A stretch of DNA of 64,000 bases from an uncultured Porphyromonas sp. (GTDB lineage: Bacteria > Bacteroidota > Bacteroidia > Bacteroidales > Porphyromonadaceae). Numbering within the stretch: position 1 is the first letter of the stretch; every line of letters begins with the position of its first letter. This document shows, in pieces, positions 51,578-61,178 of the stretch. A program made the position numbers and the translations under genes. The DNA lies in contig UQBE01000005.1 in the NCBI GenBank assembly GCA_900539155.1, forward strand, positions 13,248 through 77,247, written 5' to 3'. The notes under the pieces were generated by a model. The model saw nothing but the letters and a program-made list of their open reading frames with translations. It ran no database searches and was not told the origin of the DNA.

Positions 51578-52144
51578 ATGGCTAAGACCTTACCTATATA
51601 CCTTTACGGGCATCCCGTCCTACGCAACATGAGCGAGGATATAACGCCTGACTACCCGAACCTCTCCGAGCTGATCGCAGATATGTGGCAGACGATGTAT
51701 GAGAGCGACGGCATCGGGTTGGCAGCTCCACAGATCGGGCGCAACATACGTCTGCAGGTGATCGATGCCACGCCTATGGCTGAGGAGTACCCTGAGTGTG
51801 CCCAGCTCAAGCTGGTTATGATCAATGCGCACATGCGTTCCCTCAGCGAGGAGACCTGCTCGGAGGCTGAGGGTTGTCTGAGCTTGCCTGGCATTAACGA
51901 GCGGGTCGTACGACCAGAGTCGATCGTGGTGGACTATATGAATGAGCAGTTTGAGCCACAGCATCTAGAGCTCTCGGGCTTTGCCGCTCGTGTGGTGCAG
52001 CATGAGTATGACCACCTGGATGGGAAGCTCTTTGTGGATCACATCTCGGCGATGCGCAAGCGCATGATTAAGAAGAAGCTACAGCATATAGCCGACGGGC
52101 GTGTACGTGTCGGCTACCCTGTCATGCGCAATCCGATACACTAG
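51578..52144 (+). CDS. def: Peptide deformylase
   Basis: 188 residues with the three family motifs: GIGLAAPQIGRN, EAEGCLSLPG (metal Cys) and VVQHEYDHLDGKLF (HExxH). It removes the N-formyl group from nascent proteins. It lies 26 bases after ruvX and 5 bases before the TPR gene. Confidence 0.97.
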   Translation: MAKTLPIYLYGHPVLRNMSEDITPDYPNLSELIADMWQTMYESDGIGLAAPQIGRNIRLQVIDATPMAEEYPECAQLKLVMINAHMRSLSEETCSEAEGCLSLPGINERVVRPESIVVDYMNEQFEPQHLELSGFAARVVQHEYDHLDGKLFVDHISAMRKRMIKKKLQHIADGRVRVGYPVMRNPIH

Positions 52145-52149
52145 CCTCT

Positions 52150-54129
52150 ATGCGTCCGCTCCTACGTTCCCTCACTCTGCTGCTCTGCACACTCTGCGTG
52201 TGGAGCACTACGCTCTGGTCGCAGATAGATACGGAGCGGGTGATGACGATCGGGCGCAATGCGATAGGCTTCAAGGATTATGTGGTCGCCATCGAGCACT
52301 TTAACCAAGTAATTGAGGTGTCGCCTACGATGGCCGACCCGTACTACTACAGAGCTTTTGCAAAGCTTATGCTGGGCGACTATGCGGGTGCTGAGCGAGA
52401 CGCGACGCTCTGCCTAGAGCGCAACCCTTTCCTCTCTAGAGCCTATATGGTACGGGGGGCGGCACGGCACAATCTGCAGCACTATGCGGAGGCTGCGACC
52501 GACTATGCACAAGCGCTCAAGATCACGCCGGACGACTTCTACCTCTCGTTCAACTTAGCTGGCTCGCTCTACGGAGCCGAGCAGTATGAGCGTGCCGACT
52601 CGGCAGCACTTGCCTTGACGCAGCGTCATCCGAAGGAAGCGCGTGGCTACTTCCTCGCAGCGGAGATAGCTTTGCGACGACAAGACACGGTCGCAGCAGA
52701 GGGACGAATAGCCGAGGGCTTGGCGATAGACTCGCTGAGCGCTGCGCCTTATCGGATGCTCTCGACGATTGCTTACCTGCGGGGGGACTACGAGGGGGCG
52801 CTACGCTACCACGACAAGAGCATTGCTTTAGAGCCAGACCAGGCGAGCGACTACATCAACCGTGGACTGACTCGCTACAAACTAAAGGAGTACCGTGGCG
52901 CTATGGAGGACTACGACCAGGCACTCCTCTTGACGCCTCACGATGCGGTCGCTCGCCACAACCGAGCCTTGCTACGTGTCGAGGTGGGCGACTTACTGGG
53001 TGCTCGCGAGGACCTGCTAGAGGTGGTGCGCCAGCAACCGACGAACCTGACGGCTCACTTCAACTTAGCCTTGGTGCAGACACAGACGGGACAGTACAGA
53101 GCTGCCATCGAGACGCTAGACTATATCCTCGGTCGTCGACCTGAGTTCCTCTCGGGTTACTATCAGCGCTCGGAGGTGAAGCGTCTGCTCGGTGATGCTG
53201 CTGGAGCCGACAGAGACTATTGGCTGGCTTACAAGCTAGAGCGTGGACAGATCAAACCGCCTAAGCCAACCATTGCCGACAGCACCGCATCGAGTGTAGC
53301 TAGCGACGAGCTCTACGCACTGGAGCATCATGCCGAGCTACAGTCTGTAAGTAGTGAGACAACATCCTCCTCTATCACTGCGACTGGTGGCTCTCTGCGG
53401 GGGGCCATTCAAGAGCAAGCTTCTTCGGCCGATGCTTTCCCCGCTTACGAGCTAACCTACTTCGTTCAGAAGGGGCACGACAAACTATTGCCTCGCTCGA
53501 ACTACTCGGCTGAGCTGGAGGCATACAACGAGCGCACGGGCTACCAGCCTCGGCTCCTGCTTGCCGTCGGCACGCAGTCGCTAGACAGCACGCAGCTTCA
53601 CGTCGTGCTGGAGGATATAGCTCGTCTGCAGGCTCGTGACACAGAGCAGATGGCCGACTGGCACCTGCGTATGGGAGTCAACGACTTGCTCTTACGAGAC
53701 ATCGGTGAGGCGGTCTCACAGTTCAACGCTTGTCTCGAGCTAGCTCCTCAGCAACCACTCGCACTTCTCGCCCTGAGCACGGCGCGCCTCATGCAGGCAG
53801 AGACACTCACAGACGCTAAGCAGCAGACGCTTATGTACGACTTAGCGATGCGTGAGCTCACCGCCGCCATCGGCCACGCCCCGCAGATGGGCTACCTATA
53901 CTATAATCGGGCGCACCTGCACCAGTCGCTGGGACATAGAGACCAAGCTATCGCAGACTATACCAAGGCGATTGAGCTACTACCTCAAGCTGGCGAAGCT
54001 TACTTCAATCGCGCTCTGCTCCTCGAGCAGCAGGGACAGCATGAGCAGGCGATAGATGACCTGAGCCGTGCAGGCGAACTAGGCATCTATCAGGCTTATT
54101 CTCTCATCCACACTATCCAGACACGCTGA
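52150..54129 (+). CDS. Exported tetratricopeptide-repeat protein
   Basis: 659 residues. Signal peptide LLRSLTLLLCTLCVWSTTLWSQ, then arrays of TPRs: residues about 35-340 (AIEHFNQVIEVSPTMADPYYY, AATDYAQALKITPDDF, AMEDYDQALLLTPHD) and about 500-650 (AIADYTKAIELLPQAGEAY). A Ser/Thr-rich linker separates the two arrays. A periplasmic scaffold or assembly role is likely; no specific assignment. Its stop overlaps the ATG of the next ABC-F gene (ATGA type), so they are coupled. Confidence 0.8.
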   Translation: MRPLLRSLTLLLCTLCVWSTTLWSQIDTERVMTIGRNAIGFKDYVVAIEHFNQVIEVSPTMADPYYYRAFAKLMLGDYAGAERDATLCLERNPFLSRAYMVRGAARHNLQHYAEAATDYAQALKITPDDFYLSFNLAGSLYGAEQYERADSAALALTQRHPKEARGYFLAAEIALRRQDTVAAEGRIAEGLAIDSLSAAPYRMLSTIAYLRGDYEGALRYHDKSIALEPDQASDYINRGLTRYKLKEYRGAMEDYDQALLLTPHDAVARHNRALLRVEVGDLLGAREDLLEVVRQQPTNLTAHFNLALVQTQTGQYRAAIETLDYILGRRPEFLSGYYQRSEVKRLLGDAAGADRDYWLAYKLERGQIKPPKPTIADSTASSVASDELYALEHHAELQSVSSETTSSSITATGGSLRGAIQEQASSADAFPAYELTYFVQKGHDKLLPRSNYSAELEAYNERTGYQPRLLLAVGTQSLDSTQLHVVLEDIARLQARDTEQMADWHLRMGVNDLLLRDIGEAVSQFNACLELAPQQPLALLALSTARLMQAETLTDAKQQTLMYDLAMRELTAAIGHAPQMGYLYYNRAHLHQSLGHRDQAIADYTKAIELLPQAGEAYFNRALLLEQQGQHEQAIDDLSRAGELGIYQAYSLIHTIQTR

Positions 54130-56066
54130 TGATATCCGTTCAAGACCTTACGGTAGACTTTGGTAAGCAACTCCTCTTTGACTCGATCAACTTTGTCATC
54201 AGCAAAGGCGAGCGGGTCGCACTTGTCGGCCATAATGGGGCGGGTAAGTCAACCTTGATGAAGATTCTCGTCGGCATCGAGCAACCGACCAGTGGTGCCG
54301 TCAGCCGTCCCCGCGACCTCTCCATCGGTTACCTACCACAGGTCAAAGAATTGGTCGACCACACCACGCTACGGGCGGAGGTCGAGGAGGTCTTTAAGGA
54401 TGTGCAGTCGCTCAACGATCAGTACGACCGTCTGAGCGAAGAGCTAGCGACACGCACCGACTACGACTCGCCCGAGTACTTAGAGCTGATCGAGCGTCAC
54501 GGACATCTCACCGACCTGATACAGATGCACCACCCCTCGCAGTACCTTGCCGAGATGGAGCGCACGCTCCTCGGACTAGGCTTCGAGCGGAGCGACTTCG
54601 ACCGGCCGACGCGTGAGTTCTCCGGCGGATGGCGTATGCGTATCGAGCTGGCTAAGGTGCTGCTGAGCAATCCCGATCTGCTCCTCCTCGATGAGCCAAC
54701 GAACCACCTAGATATCGAGTCCATCGACTGGCTCGAGCACTTCCTCATCGCCCGTGGGGTCACGCTCCTGCTTGTCTCGCACGACCGCACCTTCCTCGAC
54801 AACGTGACCAACCGCACCATCGAGATCGAGCTGGGACGCATCTACGACTACAAGACCTCTTACAGCCACTACGTCACGCTACGTGAGGAGCGTCTGGAGC
54901 AGCAGAAGCGAGCTTACGAGAATCAGCAGAAGAAGATCCAAGACATCGAGTCCTTCGTCGAGCGGTTCCGATATAAGCCGACGAAGAGCGCACAGGTGCA
55001 GAGCCGCATCAAGCAGCTAGACAAGATCGAGGAGATTGAGCTCGACGAGATAGACACACGGCATATCAACTTCACCTTCCCGATGGCGGGGCGCAGTGGA
55101 GACTACCCAGTCATCATCGAGGAGCTGGACAAGAGCTACGGCTCTCTCTCGGTGCTACGAGGCGTCTCGATGACCATCAAGCGTGGCGAAAAGGTCGCCT
55201 TCGTCGGGAAGAACGGCTCTGGCAAGTCAACCCTCATGCGCTGCATCATGGGACAAGAGGAGTACACCGGCAAGCTCCAGATAGGGCATGGCGTAGAGGT
55301 CGCTTACTTCTCTCAGAATAGGGCGCAGGAGCTACCTGCCAACCAAACCATCCGTGAGGCTATCGACAGCTTGGCGCGTGGCGATATGAGACTGCATATC
55401 AATGATATGCTAGGTGCCTTCCTCTTTGGCGGGGAGGTAGCCGACAAGCCCATCAGCGTACTCAGTGGTGGTGAGCGCGCTCGTGTCGCTATCATGCAGA
55501 TGCTCCTAGAGCCTGCCAACCTGCTCATCCTCGACGAGCCGACCAACCATCTGGACATCCGAACCAAAGAGATCCTCAAGCGAGCCATCGCAGCCTTCCC
55601 TGGGACGGTCATCGTCGTCTCGCACGACCGCTACTTCCTCTCGGGGCTCGTCGACCGCATCTTCTCCTTCAGCCATGGTACTGTGCGAGAGTGCATGGAC
55701 GGCCTCGACGGCTACCTCGCCACCCTCCACGAAGAGCTAAACCAACAGCCCTCAACCAACAGCCAATCGCCAACGGCCAACGGCCAACAGCCAGCGGCCA
55801 AAGCCCAGCCCCAGCTCGACTACCAGCAGCAGAAAGAGCAGCAAAAGCGCTTGCGCACCCTACGTCGCACTGCCGAGAGTCTCGGTGAGCAGCTAGAGCA
55901 ACTCAAGAAAAGCCTTGCTGAGCTAGAGCAGCAGATAGCCACGGCAGCCACCCCACAGCTCATTGATCAGTACACCCAGGTCAACAAAGAGATCCAAGAG
56001 ATCACCCCTCAGTGGGAGGAGGCCGAGTTTGCGCTTATGGAGTACGAGGAAGAGATCCAACAGTAG
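54129..56066 (+). CDS. ABC-F family ATPase (Uup/EttA-like) with low-complexity linker and C-terminal coiled coil
   Basis: 645 residues with two intact ABC domains: VGHNGAGKSTLMKIL and LLLDEPTNHLDIES; VGKNGSGKSTLMRCI, LSGGERARVAIMQ and LLILDEPTNHLDIR. About residues 538-560 form a Gln/Asn/Ala/Ser linker, then a coiled coil (LRTLRRTAESLGEQLEQLKK) ends the protein, as in Uup-type factors. Acts on ribosomes or DNA repair intermediates. The linker DNA resembles the intergenic AACAGCC tract near 49300. The gene overlaps the TPR gene and precedes an ABC exporter. Confidence 0.88.
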   Translation: MISVQDLTVDFGKQLLFDSINFVISKGERVALVGHNGAGKSTLMKILVGIEQPTSGAVSRPRDLSIGYLPQVKELVDHTTLRAEVEEVFKDVQSLNDQYDRLSEELATRTDYDSPEYLELIERHGHLTDLIQMHHPSQYLAEMERTLLGLGFERSDFDRPTREFSGGWRMRIELAKVLLSNPDLLLLDEPTNHLDIESIDWLEHFLIARGVTLLLVSHDRTFLDNVTNRTIEIELGRIYDYKTSYSHYVTLREERLEQQKRAYENQQKKIQDIESFVERFRYKPTKSAQVQSRIKQLDKIEEIELDEIDTRHINFTFPMAGRSGDYPVIIEELDKSYGSLSVLRGVSMTIKRGEKVAFVGKNGSGKSTLMRCIMGQEEYTGKLQIGHGVEVAYFSQNRAQELPANQTIREAIDSLARGDMRLHINDMLGAFLFGGEVADKPISVLSGGERARVAIMQMLLEPANLLILDEPTNHLDIRTKEILKRAIAAFPGTVIVVSHDRYFLSGLVDRIFSFSHGTVRECMDGLDGYLATLHEELNQQPSTNSQSPTANGQQPAAKAQPQLDYQQQKEQQKRLRTLRRTAESLGEQLEQLKKSLAELEQQIATAATPQLIDQYTQVNKEIQEITPQWEEAEFALMEYEEEIQQ

Positions 56067-56088
56067 TAATTAGCCAGCCAACCAACCC

Positions 56089-57945
56089 GTGAGACAGTTT
56101 CTCAAGCTCTTCGGTAAGTATATCCGCCCCTACCGCCACTACGTCACAGGCGGTGTCGTAGCTAACATCCTCTCGGCGTTGCTCAACCTGCTCGCCTTCT
56201 CGCTCATCATGCCAATCCTGCGCATCCTCTTTGGCATGGATCAGACCACACCCGTCTACCATGCGCTCGATGGCATCAACTGGTTACACCCCTCGGAGTG
56301 GAGCGTGGCGATAGACTATATCGTGGGCAACTTCAACTACTACGTCTACCAGCTCATCCAGCAGTACGGCCCCGCTCACACGCTACTCCTCCTCTGCATC
56401 TATCTCGTCGTCATGACACTCATTAAGGTCGGGGTTACTTACGCCGGTATCTATATGTTGGTGCCGATTCGTACAGGCGTCGTCAGAGACCTGCGCAATG
56501 AGTTCAATGCCAAGCTCCTCCGGTTACCTATTTCATTAATCAGCGAAGAGCGCAAAGGCGACCTCCTCGCCCGCTTCTCAGGAGATGTTGCCGAGATTGA
56601 GTACTCCATCATCAGCATTCTCGAGACGCTTATCAAGAACCCCATACTCATCGTCATCTACCTCATCGCACTCTTTGCCATCAGCTGGGAGCTCACCCTC
56701 TTCGTCCTCATCGTCCTACCCATCGCCGGTTACATCATGGGCGCCGTGGGCAAGCGGCTCAAGCGAGACAGCCTCGAGGGGCAGACGCAGTGGGGACGAC
56801 TCATGAGCATGGTCGAGGAGACCCTCTCGGGGCTGCGCATCATCAAGGCGTTTAATGCGGAGCAGCAGATAGCCCACCGCTTTACTAAAGCCAATGAACA
56901 GTATCGACGCACCATCTCGCAGGTCTATGCCAGGCAAGGCTTAGCGCACCCCATGAGCGAGTTCCTCGGCACCACCGCCATTGCTATCATCCTCTGGTAC
57001 GGCGGTAACTTAATCTTTGCAGGCGATAGCACCATCACGGCCGATGCTTTCATCTACTACCTCGTAGTCTTCTACAGCATCATCAACCCCGCCAAAGAGC
57101 TGAGCCGCGCCTCCTACTCGATCCAAAAGGGACTCGCCTCGATGACTCGCATACAAACCATCCTCGACTACCCCGAGCGCATCACAGACCCAGAGGAGCC
57201 ACTGCCCGTCACCTTTGAGCGGAGCATCTCTTACGAAGATGTTTCCTTCCGCTACGAAGAGCCGTGGGTACTGCACAACCTGTCGCTCACCATACCCAAA
57301 GGGCAAATGATTGCACTCGTCGGAGCTTCGGGTGCCGGCAAGAGTACGCTCGTAGACCTGCTGCCCCGCTTTTACGACGTCACCTCAGGGCGCATCACCA
57401 TCGACGGCACTGACATACGGCAGGTACGGGCGAGCGAACTGCGAGAGCTCATAGGCTATGTCAATCAGACGCCTATCCTCTTCAACGATACGATACGCAA
57501 CAACATTACCTTCGGCATGGAGCGCGCCGTCAGCGACGAGGAGGTGCGTACTGCTGCCGAGGCGGCCAATGCGACTGAGTTCATCGACCAGCTCCCCGAG
57601 GGGTTCGAGTACAACATCGGTGACGGCGGTAGCAAGCTCAGCGGAGGGCAGCGTCAGCGACTCAGCATAGCACGCGCTCTGCTCAAGGACTCGCCCATCC
57701 TCATTCTCGATGAGGCGACCTCGGCACTCGACAATGTCTCTGAGCAACTAGTTCAGGAAGCTATCCAGCATCTCGTCAGCGACCGCACCACCATCGTCAT
57801 CGCTCACCGCCTCTCCACAATCATGCACGCCGACCTCATCTGCGTCATGCAGGAGGGGCAGATCGTCGAGCAGGGTACCCACGCAGAGCTACTTGAGCGC
57901 GGCGGGCTCTATGCTCAGCTTTACCAGATACAGTTCAAGGAGTAA
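56089..57945 (+). CDS. ABC exporter, fused permease-ATPase (MsbA-like)
   Basis: 618 residues starting at a GTG. Six hydrophobic segments lie in the first 330 residues, then an ATPase domain with IALVGASGAGKSTLVDLL, the Q-loop YVNQTPILF, signature SKLSGGQRQRLSIARA and LILDEATSALDNVS, plus IVIAHRLSTI. It exports a lipid-like substrate, for example lipid A core. The GTG start is imposed by the sequence; there is no nearby in-frame ATG. 22 bases downstream of the ABC-F gene, with gmd-fcl next. Confidence 0.88.
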   Translation: MRQFLKLFGKYIRPYRHYVTGGVVANILSALLNLLAFSLIMPILRILFGMDQTTPVYHALDGINWLHPSEWSVAIDYIVGNFNYYVYQLIQQYGPAHTLLLLCIYLVVMTLIKVGVTYAGIYMLVPIRTGVVRDLRNEFNAKLLRLPISLISEERKGDLLARFSGDVAEIEYSIISILETLIKNPILIVIYLIALFAISWELTLFVLIVLPIAGYIMGAVGKRLKRDSLEGQTQWGRLMSMVEETLSGLRIIKAFNAEQQIAHRFTKANEQYRRTISQVYARQGLAHPMSEFLGTTAIAIILWYGGNLIFAGDSTITADAFIYYLVVFYSIINPAKELSRASYSIQKGLASMTRIQTILDYPERITDPEEPLPVTFERSISYEDVSFRYEEPWVLHNLSLTIPKGQMIALVGASGAGKSTLVDLLPRFYDVTSGRITIDGTDIRQVRASELRELIGYVNQTPILFNDTIRNNITFGMERAVSDEEVRTAAEAANATEFIDQLPEGFEYNIGDGGSKLSGGQRQRLSIARALLKDSPILILDEATSALDNVSEQLVQEAIQHLVSDRTTIVIAHRLSTIMHADLICVMQEGQIVEQGTHAELLERGGLYAQLYQIQFKE

Positions 57946-58053
57946 TCCTCCACCACCAACCAGTCGACAGCTAGCGGTGACCGCATCGTAGCCTCCTCAC
58001 GAAGAAATCCACAGGGGGCAGACGCACCGATGGTCTGCGTCCTGTGCGCTGCT

Positions 58054-58077
58054 CTAAGCTCTAATTTCGTACCTTTG
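58054..58077 (+). promoter_or_regulatory. gmd promoter with 24-base identity to 49364-49387
   Basis: Ends in TACCTTTG (58070-58077), 26 bases before the ATG. A weak inverted repeat (GCAGAC/GTCTGC, 58017-58039) just upstream may terminate the exporter operon. Confidence 0.6.
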
Positions 58078-58102
58078 GAAGTAAATCGATATTGCGACAC
58101 CT

Positions 58103-59179
58103 ATGTCTAGACCTATAGCACTCATCACCGGCATCACGGGGCAAGACGGCTCTTACCTCGCTGAGTTGCTTCTATCTAAGGGATACGAGGTGCACGGCAC
58201 GTTGCGCCGCGCCTCTTACTTCAACACGGCGCGCATCGAGCACCTATACCTTGACGACTGGGTGCGTGACCAGAGTCAGCGGCGCAAAATAGAGCTGCAC
58301 TGGGCCGACATGACGGACAGTTCGTCGCTCATACGCATCATCCAGGAGGTGCGCCCCACGGAGATCTACAACCTAGCGGCTCAGAGCCATGTCAAGGTCT
58401 CCTTTGACGTGCCAGAGTACACAGGCGATGTGACCGCCATTGGGACGCTCAGACTACTCGAGGCGGTGCGCATCTTAGGCATGAGCCAGTCAGTACGCAT
58501 CTACCAAGCCTCCACGAGTGAGCTATACGGTCACGTGGCAGAGACTCCGCAAAATGAGCTGACGCCCTTCCGCCCCTGCTCACCCTACGCTTGCGCTAAG
58601 CTGTACGCCTACTGGATCATTCGCAACTATCGGGAGAGCTACGATATGTTTGCGGTCAATGGAATCCTCTTTAACCATGAGAGTGAGCGACGAGGCGAGA
58701 ACTTTGTCACTCGTAAGATTACGATGGCAGCAGCACGCATCAAGCTGGGACTACAGGACAAGCTTTACCTAGGCAATCTCAATGCGCTCCGTGACTGGGG
58801 CTACGCGCCTGACTACGTCTACTGTATGTGGCTGATGCTGCAAAACGAAAAGCCCGAGGACTTTGTCATCGCTACGGGCGAGCAGCACTCGGTGCGGGAG
58901 TTTGCCACGCTCGCTTTCCACTATGTCGGCATTGAGCTGGAGTGGCGAGGTGAAGGCCTGCGCGAGGAGGGTGTGGATCGTGCCACGGGGCGCGTGCTGG
59001 TCGCTGTGGACGAGAGCTTCTTCCGTCCCGCTGAGGTGGAGACGCTCCTGGGTGACCCAACGAAGGCACGAGAGCTCCTCGGCTGGAACCCACGGATGAC
59101 ACCTTTCGAGGAACTGGTCAAGCGTATGGTCGAGAGCGATCTAGAGCTATTTGCCAAAGAAGAGCGTAAGAAGCTATGA
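58103..59179 (+). CDS. gmd: GDP-mannose 4,6-dehydratase
   Basis: 358 residues, extended SDR. ALITGITGQDGSYLAEL is the NADP loop, ASTSELYGHVAETPQNE and SPYACAKLYAYWI (YxxxK) form the active site, and LFNHESERRGENFVTRK is the GMD-specific segment. It makes GDP-4-keto-6-deoxymannose for fucosylated surface polysaccharide. The last bases overlap the fcl start. Confidence 0.96.
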   Translation: MSRPIALITGITGQDGSYLAELLLSKGYEVHGTLRRASYFNTARIEHLYLDDWVRDQSQRRKIELHWADMTDSSSLIRIIQEVRPTEIYNLAAQSHVKVSFDVPEYTGDVTAIGTLRLLEAVRILGMSQSVRIYQASTSELYGHVAETPQNELTPFRPCSPYACAKLYAYWIIRNYRESYDMFAVNGILFNHESERRGENFVTRKITMAAARIKLGLQDKLYLGNLNALRDWGYAPDYVYCMWLMLQNEKPEDFVIATGEQHSVREFATLAFHYVGIELEWRGEGLREEGVDRATGRVLVAVDESFFRPAEVETLLGDPTKARELLGWNPRMTPFEELVKRMVESDLELFAKEERKKL

Positions 59180-60264
59180 AACAATTGACACTTGAGAGCC
59201 ACATCTATGTGGCTGGACATCGCGGCTTGGTAGGATCGGCGATACTCCGCCAACTGCAAGCACGAGGCTACCAGCAGCTGATCACCCGCACGCATCAAGA
59301 GCTAGACTTGCTAGACACTGTGGCGGTAGAGCGCTTCATGCGTGAGGAGCGGCCCGACTACATATTCCTCGCAGCAGCGCATGTGGGCGGGATCATGGCC
59401 AATCAGACCTATCGTGCCGACTTTATCATGAACAATCTGGGGATCCAGCAAAACGTCCTCACCTCCGCACTCCGCAATGGTGTCGAGGGACTGCTCTTCC
59501 TCGGCAGTAGCTGCATCTATCCTCGGCTTGCGCCTCAGCCGATGCGTGAGGATGCGCTGCTCACCTCGCCTCTGGAGTACACCAACGAGCCGTACGCTAT
59601 CGCCAAGATCGCGGGAATGAAGATGTGCGAGAGTATGAACCTCCAGTACGGCACGAACTATCTCTCGGTCATGCCGACCAATTTATATGGTTACGGGGAC
59701 AACTTTGACCTAGTCAATAGCCATGTCCTGCCCGCTATGATTCGTAAGCTGCACCTGGCGGGCGCATTGCTCCGTGGCGACCTAACAGCACTACGGCGGG
59801 ACGTGGCGCAGCGTCCACTGGAGGGCTTGACAGAGCAGAGTAGTCTGGAGGAGTTCACGGCAGAGCTAGCACACTACGGCATCACGCCTACCAGTTTGCA
59901 GCTATGGGGTACGGGGGCGGCACTGCGTGAGTTCATGTGGAGTGACGACCTTGCTGAGGCTTGCATAACGATTGCCGAGCGGGTGTCATTTGCTGAGTTA
60001 TATTCGGCTGACGAGCGAGAGATCCGCAACACGCACATCAACATCGGCTCGGGCGAAGAGGTCTCCATCCGCACGCTGGCCACACTTGTCGCCGAGGCGA
60101 CGCACTACGAGGGGCGCATCGAGTGGGACAGCACAAAGCCCGACGGCACCCCCCGCAAGCTCCTCGACCTGACGCGTCTCACCTCCCTCGGCTACACCGC
60201 CACGACGCCCCTCGCCGTCGGCATACCCCAGCTCTACGACTGGTACTGCCAGCAATCTCTCTGA
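59176..60264 (+). CDS. fcl: GDP-L-fucose synthase
   Basis: 362 residues. IYVAGHRGLVGSAILRQL (NADPH loop), LLFLGSSCIYPRLAPQP and EPYAIAKIAGMKMCESM (YxxxK) define the epimerase-reductase. A roughly 45-residue insert follows LHLAGALLRGD, as in other Bacteroidetes homologues. Completes GDP-fucose synthesis from the Gmd product. Start overlaps gmd by 4 bases (ATGA). Confidence 0.96.
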   Translation: MKQLTLESHIYVAGHRGLVGSAILRQLQARGYQQLITRTHQELDLLDTVAVERFMREERPDYIFLAAAHVGGIMANQTYRADFIMNNLGIQQNVLTSALRNGVEGLLFLGSSCIYPRLAPQPMREDALLTSPLEYTNEPYAIAKIAGMKMCESMNLQYGTNYLSVMPTNLYGYGDNFDLVNSHVLPAMIRKLHLAGALLRGDLTALRRDVAQRPLEGLTEQSSLEEFTAELAHYGITPTSLQLWGTGAALREFMWSDDLAEACITIAERVSFAELYSADEREIRNTHINIGSGEEVSIRTLATLVAEATHYEGRIEWDSTKPDGTPRKLLDLTRLTSLGYTATTPLAVGIPQLYDWYCQQSL

Positions 60265-60285
60265 TTAAGTATCGTAATTAGAAAA

Positions 60286-61146
60286 ATGGACATCAATCGA
60301 ATCAAGCAATACAAGTCAACATTTGACAGTATCGTACATGTGATTCCTACTGCAGAGAAAGAGGATCGAGTAGAGGTATGGTATGCTCGAGAGCTACAAA
60401 AGGTGTTAGGATATGCACGCTGGGAGAATTTCCTCACTGCCATTAAGAGAGCTATAGAATCTTGTATCTCGCAGGGAGTGAATGTTGAAGACCATTTTCG
60501 TGAGGTCACGAAAATGGTTGAGTTAGGGAGTGGTGCTAAGCGTGAAGTGTCCGACTATATGATTACTCGATACGCTTGCTTCCTCATTGCCCAGAATGGA
60601 GATCCCCAAAAAGAAGAAATAGCTTTTGCTCAAAGCTACTTTGCAGTACAAACGAGAAAGACTGAACTTATTGAAGAGCGTCTTCGCTCTCGGTATCGTC
60701 TAGATACTAGAGACAAACTGAGACTAGCAGAGAAGAGACTTTCCCAAAACATCTACGAAAGAGGGGTTGATGACAAAGGGTTTGGAAGAATCCGATCTCG
60801 TGGTGATAGAGCTCTTTTTGGGGGACATACGACTGAAGAGATGAAGCGACGGTTAGGAATAAAGGGGAGTCGTCCATTGGCAGACTTCCTGCCAACGCTT
60901 ACCATTGCAGCAAAAAATCTCGCTACAGAGATGACTAACTACAATGTTGAGCAGAAAGACCTATATGGAGAATCACCTATTACCATCGAGCATGTTCACA
61001 ACAATCAAAGTGTAAGAGACATGTTGGGCGCGAGAGGTATTACTCCAGAGGAACTCCCGCCTGATGAGGATATAAAGAAGTTAGAGAGGAGAGTTTCTCA
61101 AGAAGAGAAAAAGATAGAGACCGAAACGAAGAAACTCCCCAAGTAA
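60286..61146 (+). CDS. dinD: DNA-damage-inducible protein D
   Basis: 286 residues. KEDRVEVWYARELQKVLGYA is a BRO-like N-terminus, and HFREVTKMVELGSGAKREV and DYMITRYACFLIAQNGDP are characteristic of DinD. The C-terminal half is charged and probably coiled (ERRVSQEEKKIETETKK). E. coli DinD inhibits RecA filaments. The gene is clearly more AT-rich than fcl and porX beside it, suggesting horizontal gain. No SOS box was identified in the 21-base gap upstream. Confidence 0.85.
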   Translation: MDINRIKQYKSTFDSIVHVIPTAEKEDRVEVWYARELQKVLGYARWENFLTAIKRAIESCISQGVNVEDHFREVTKMVELGSGAKREVSDYMITRYACFLIAQNGDPQKEEIAFAQSYFAVQTRKTELIEERLRSRYRLDTRDKLRLAEKRLSQNIYERGVDDKGFGRIRSRGDRALFGGHTTEEMKRRLGIKGSRPLADFLPTLTIAAKNLATEMTNYNVEQKDLYGESPITIEHVHNNQSVRDMLGARGITPEELPPDEDIKKLERRVSQEEKKIETETKKLPK

Positions 61147-61178
61147 TCCACGCTATTCACACAATAAGCTACGCATCT

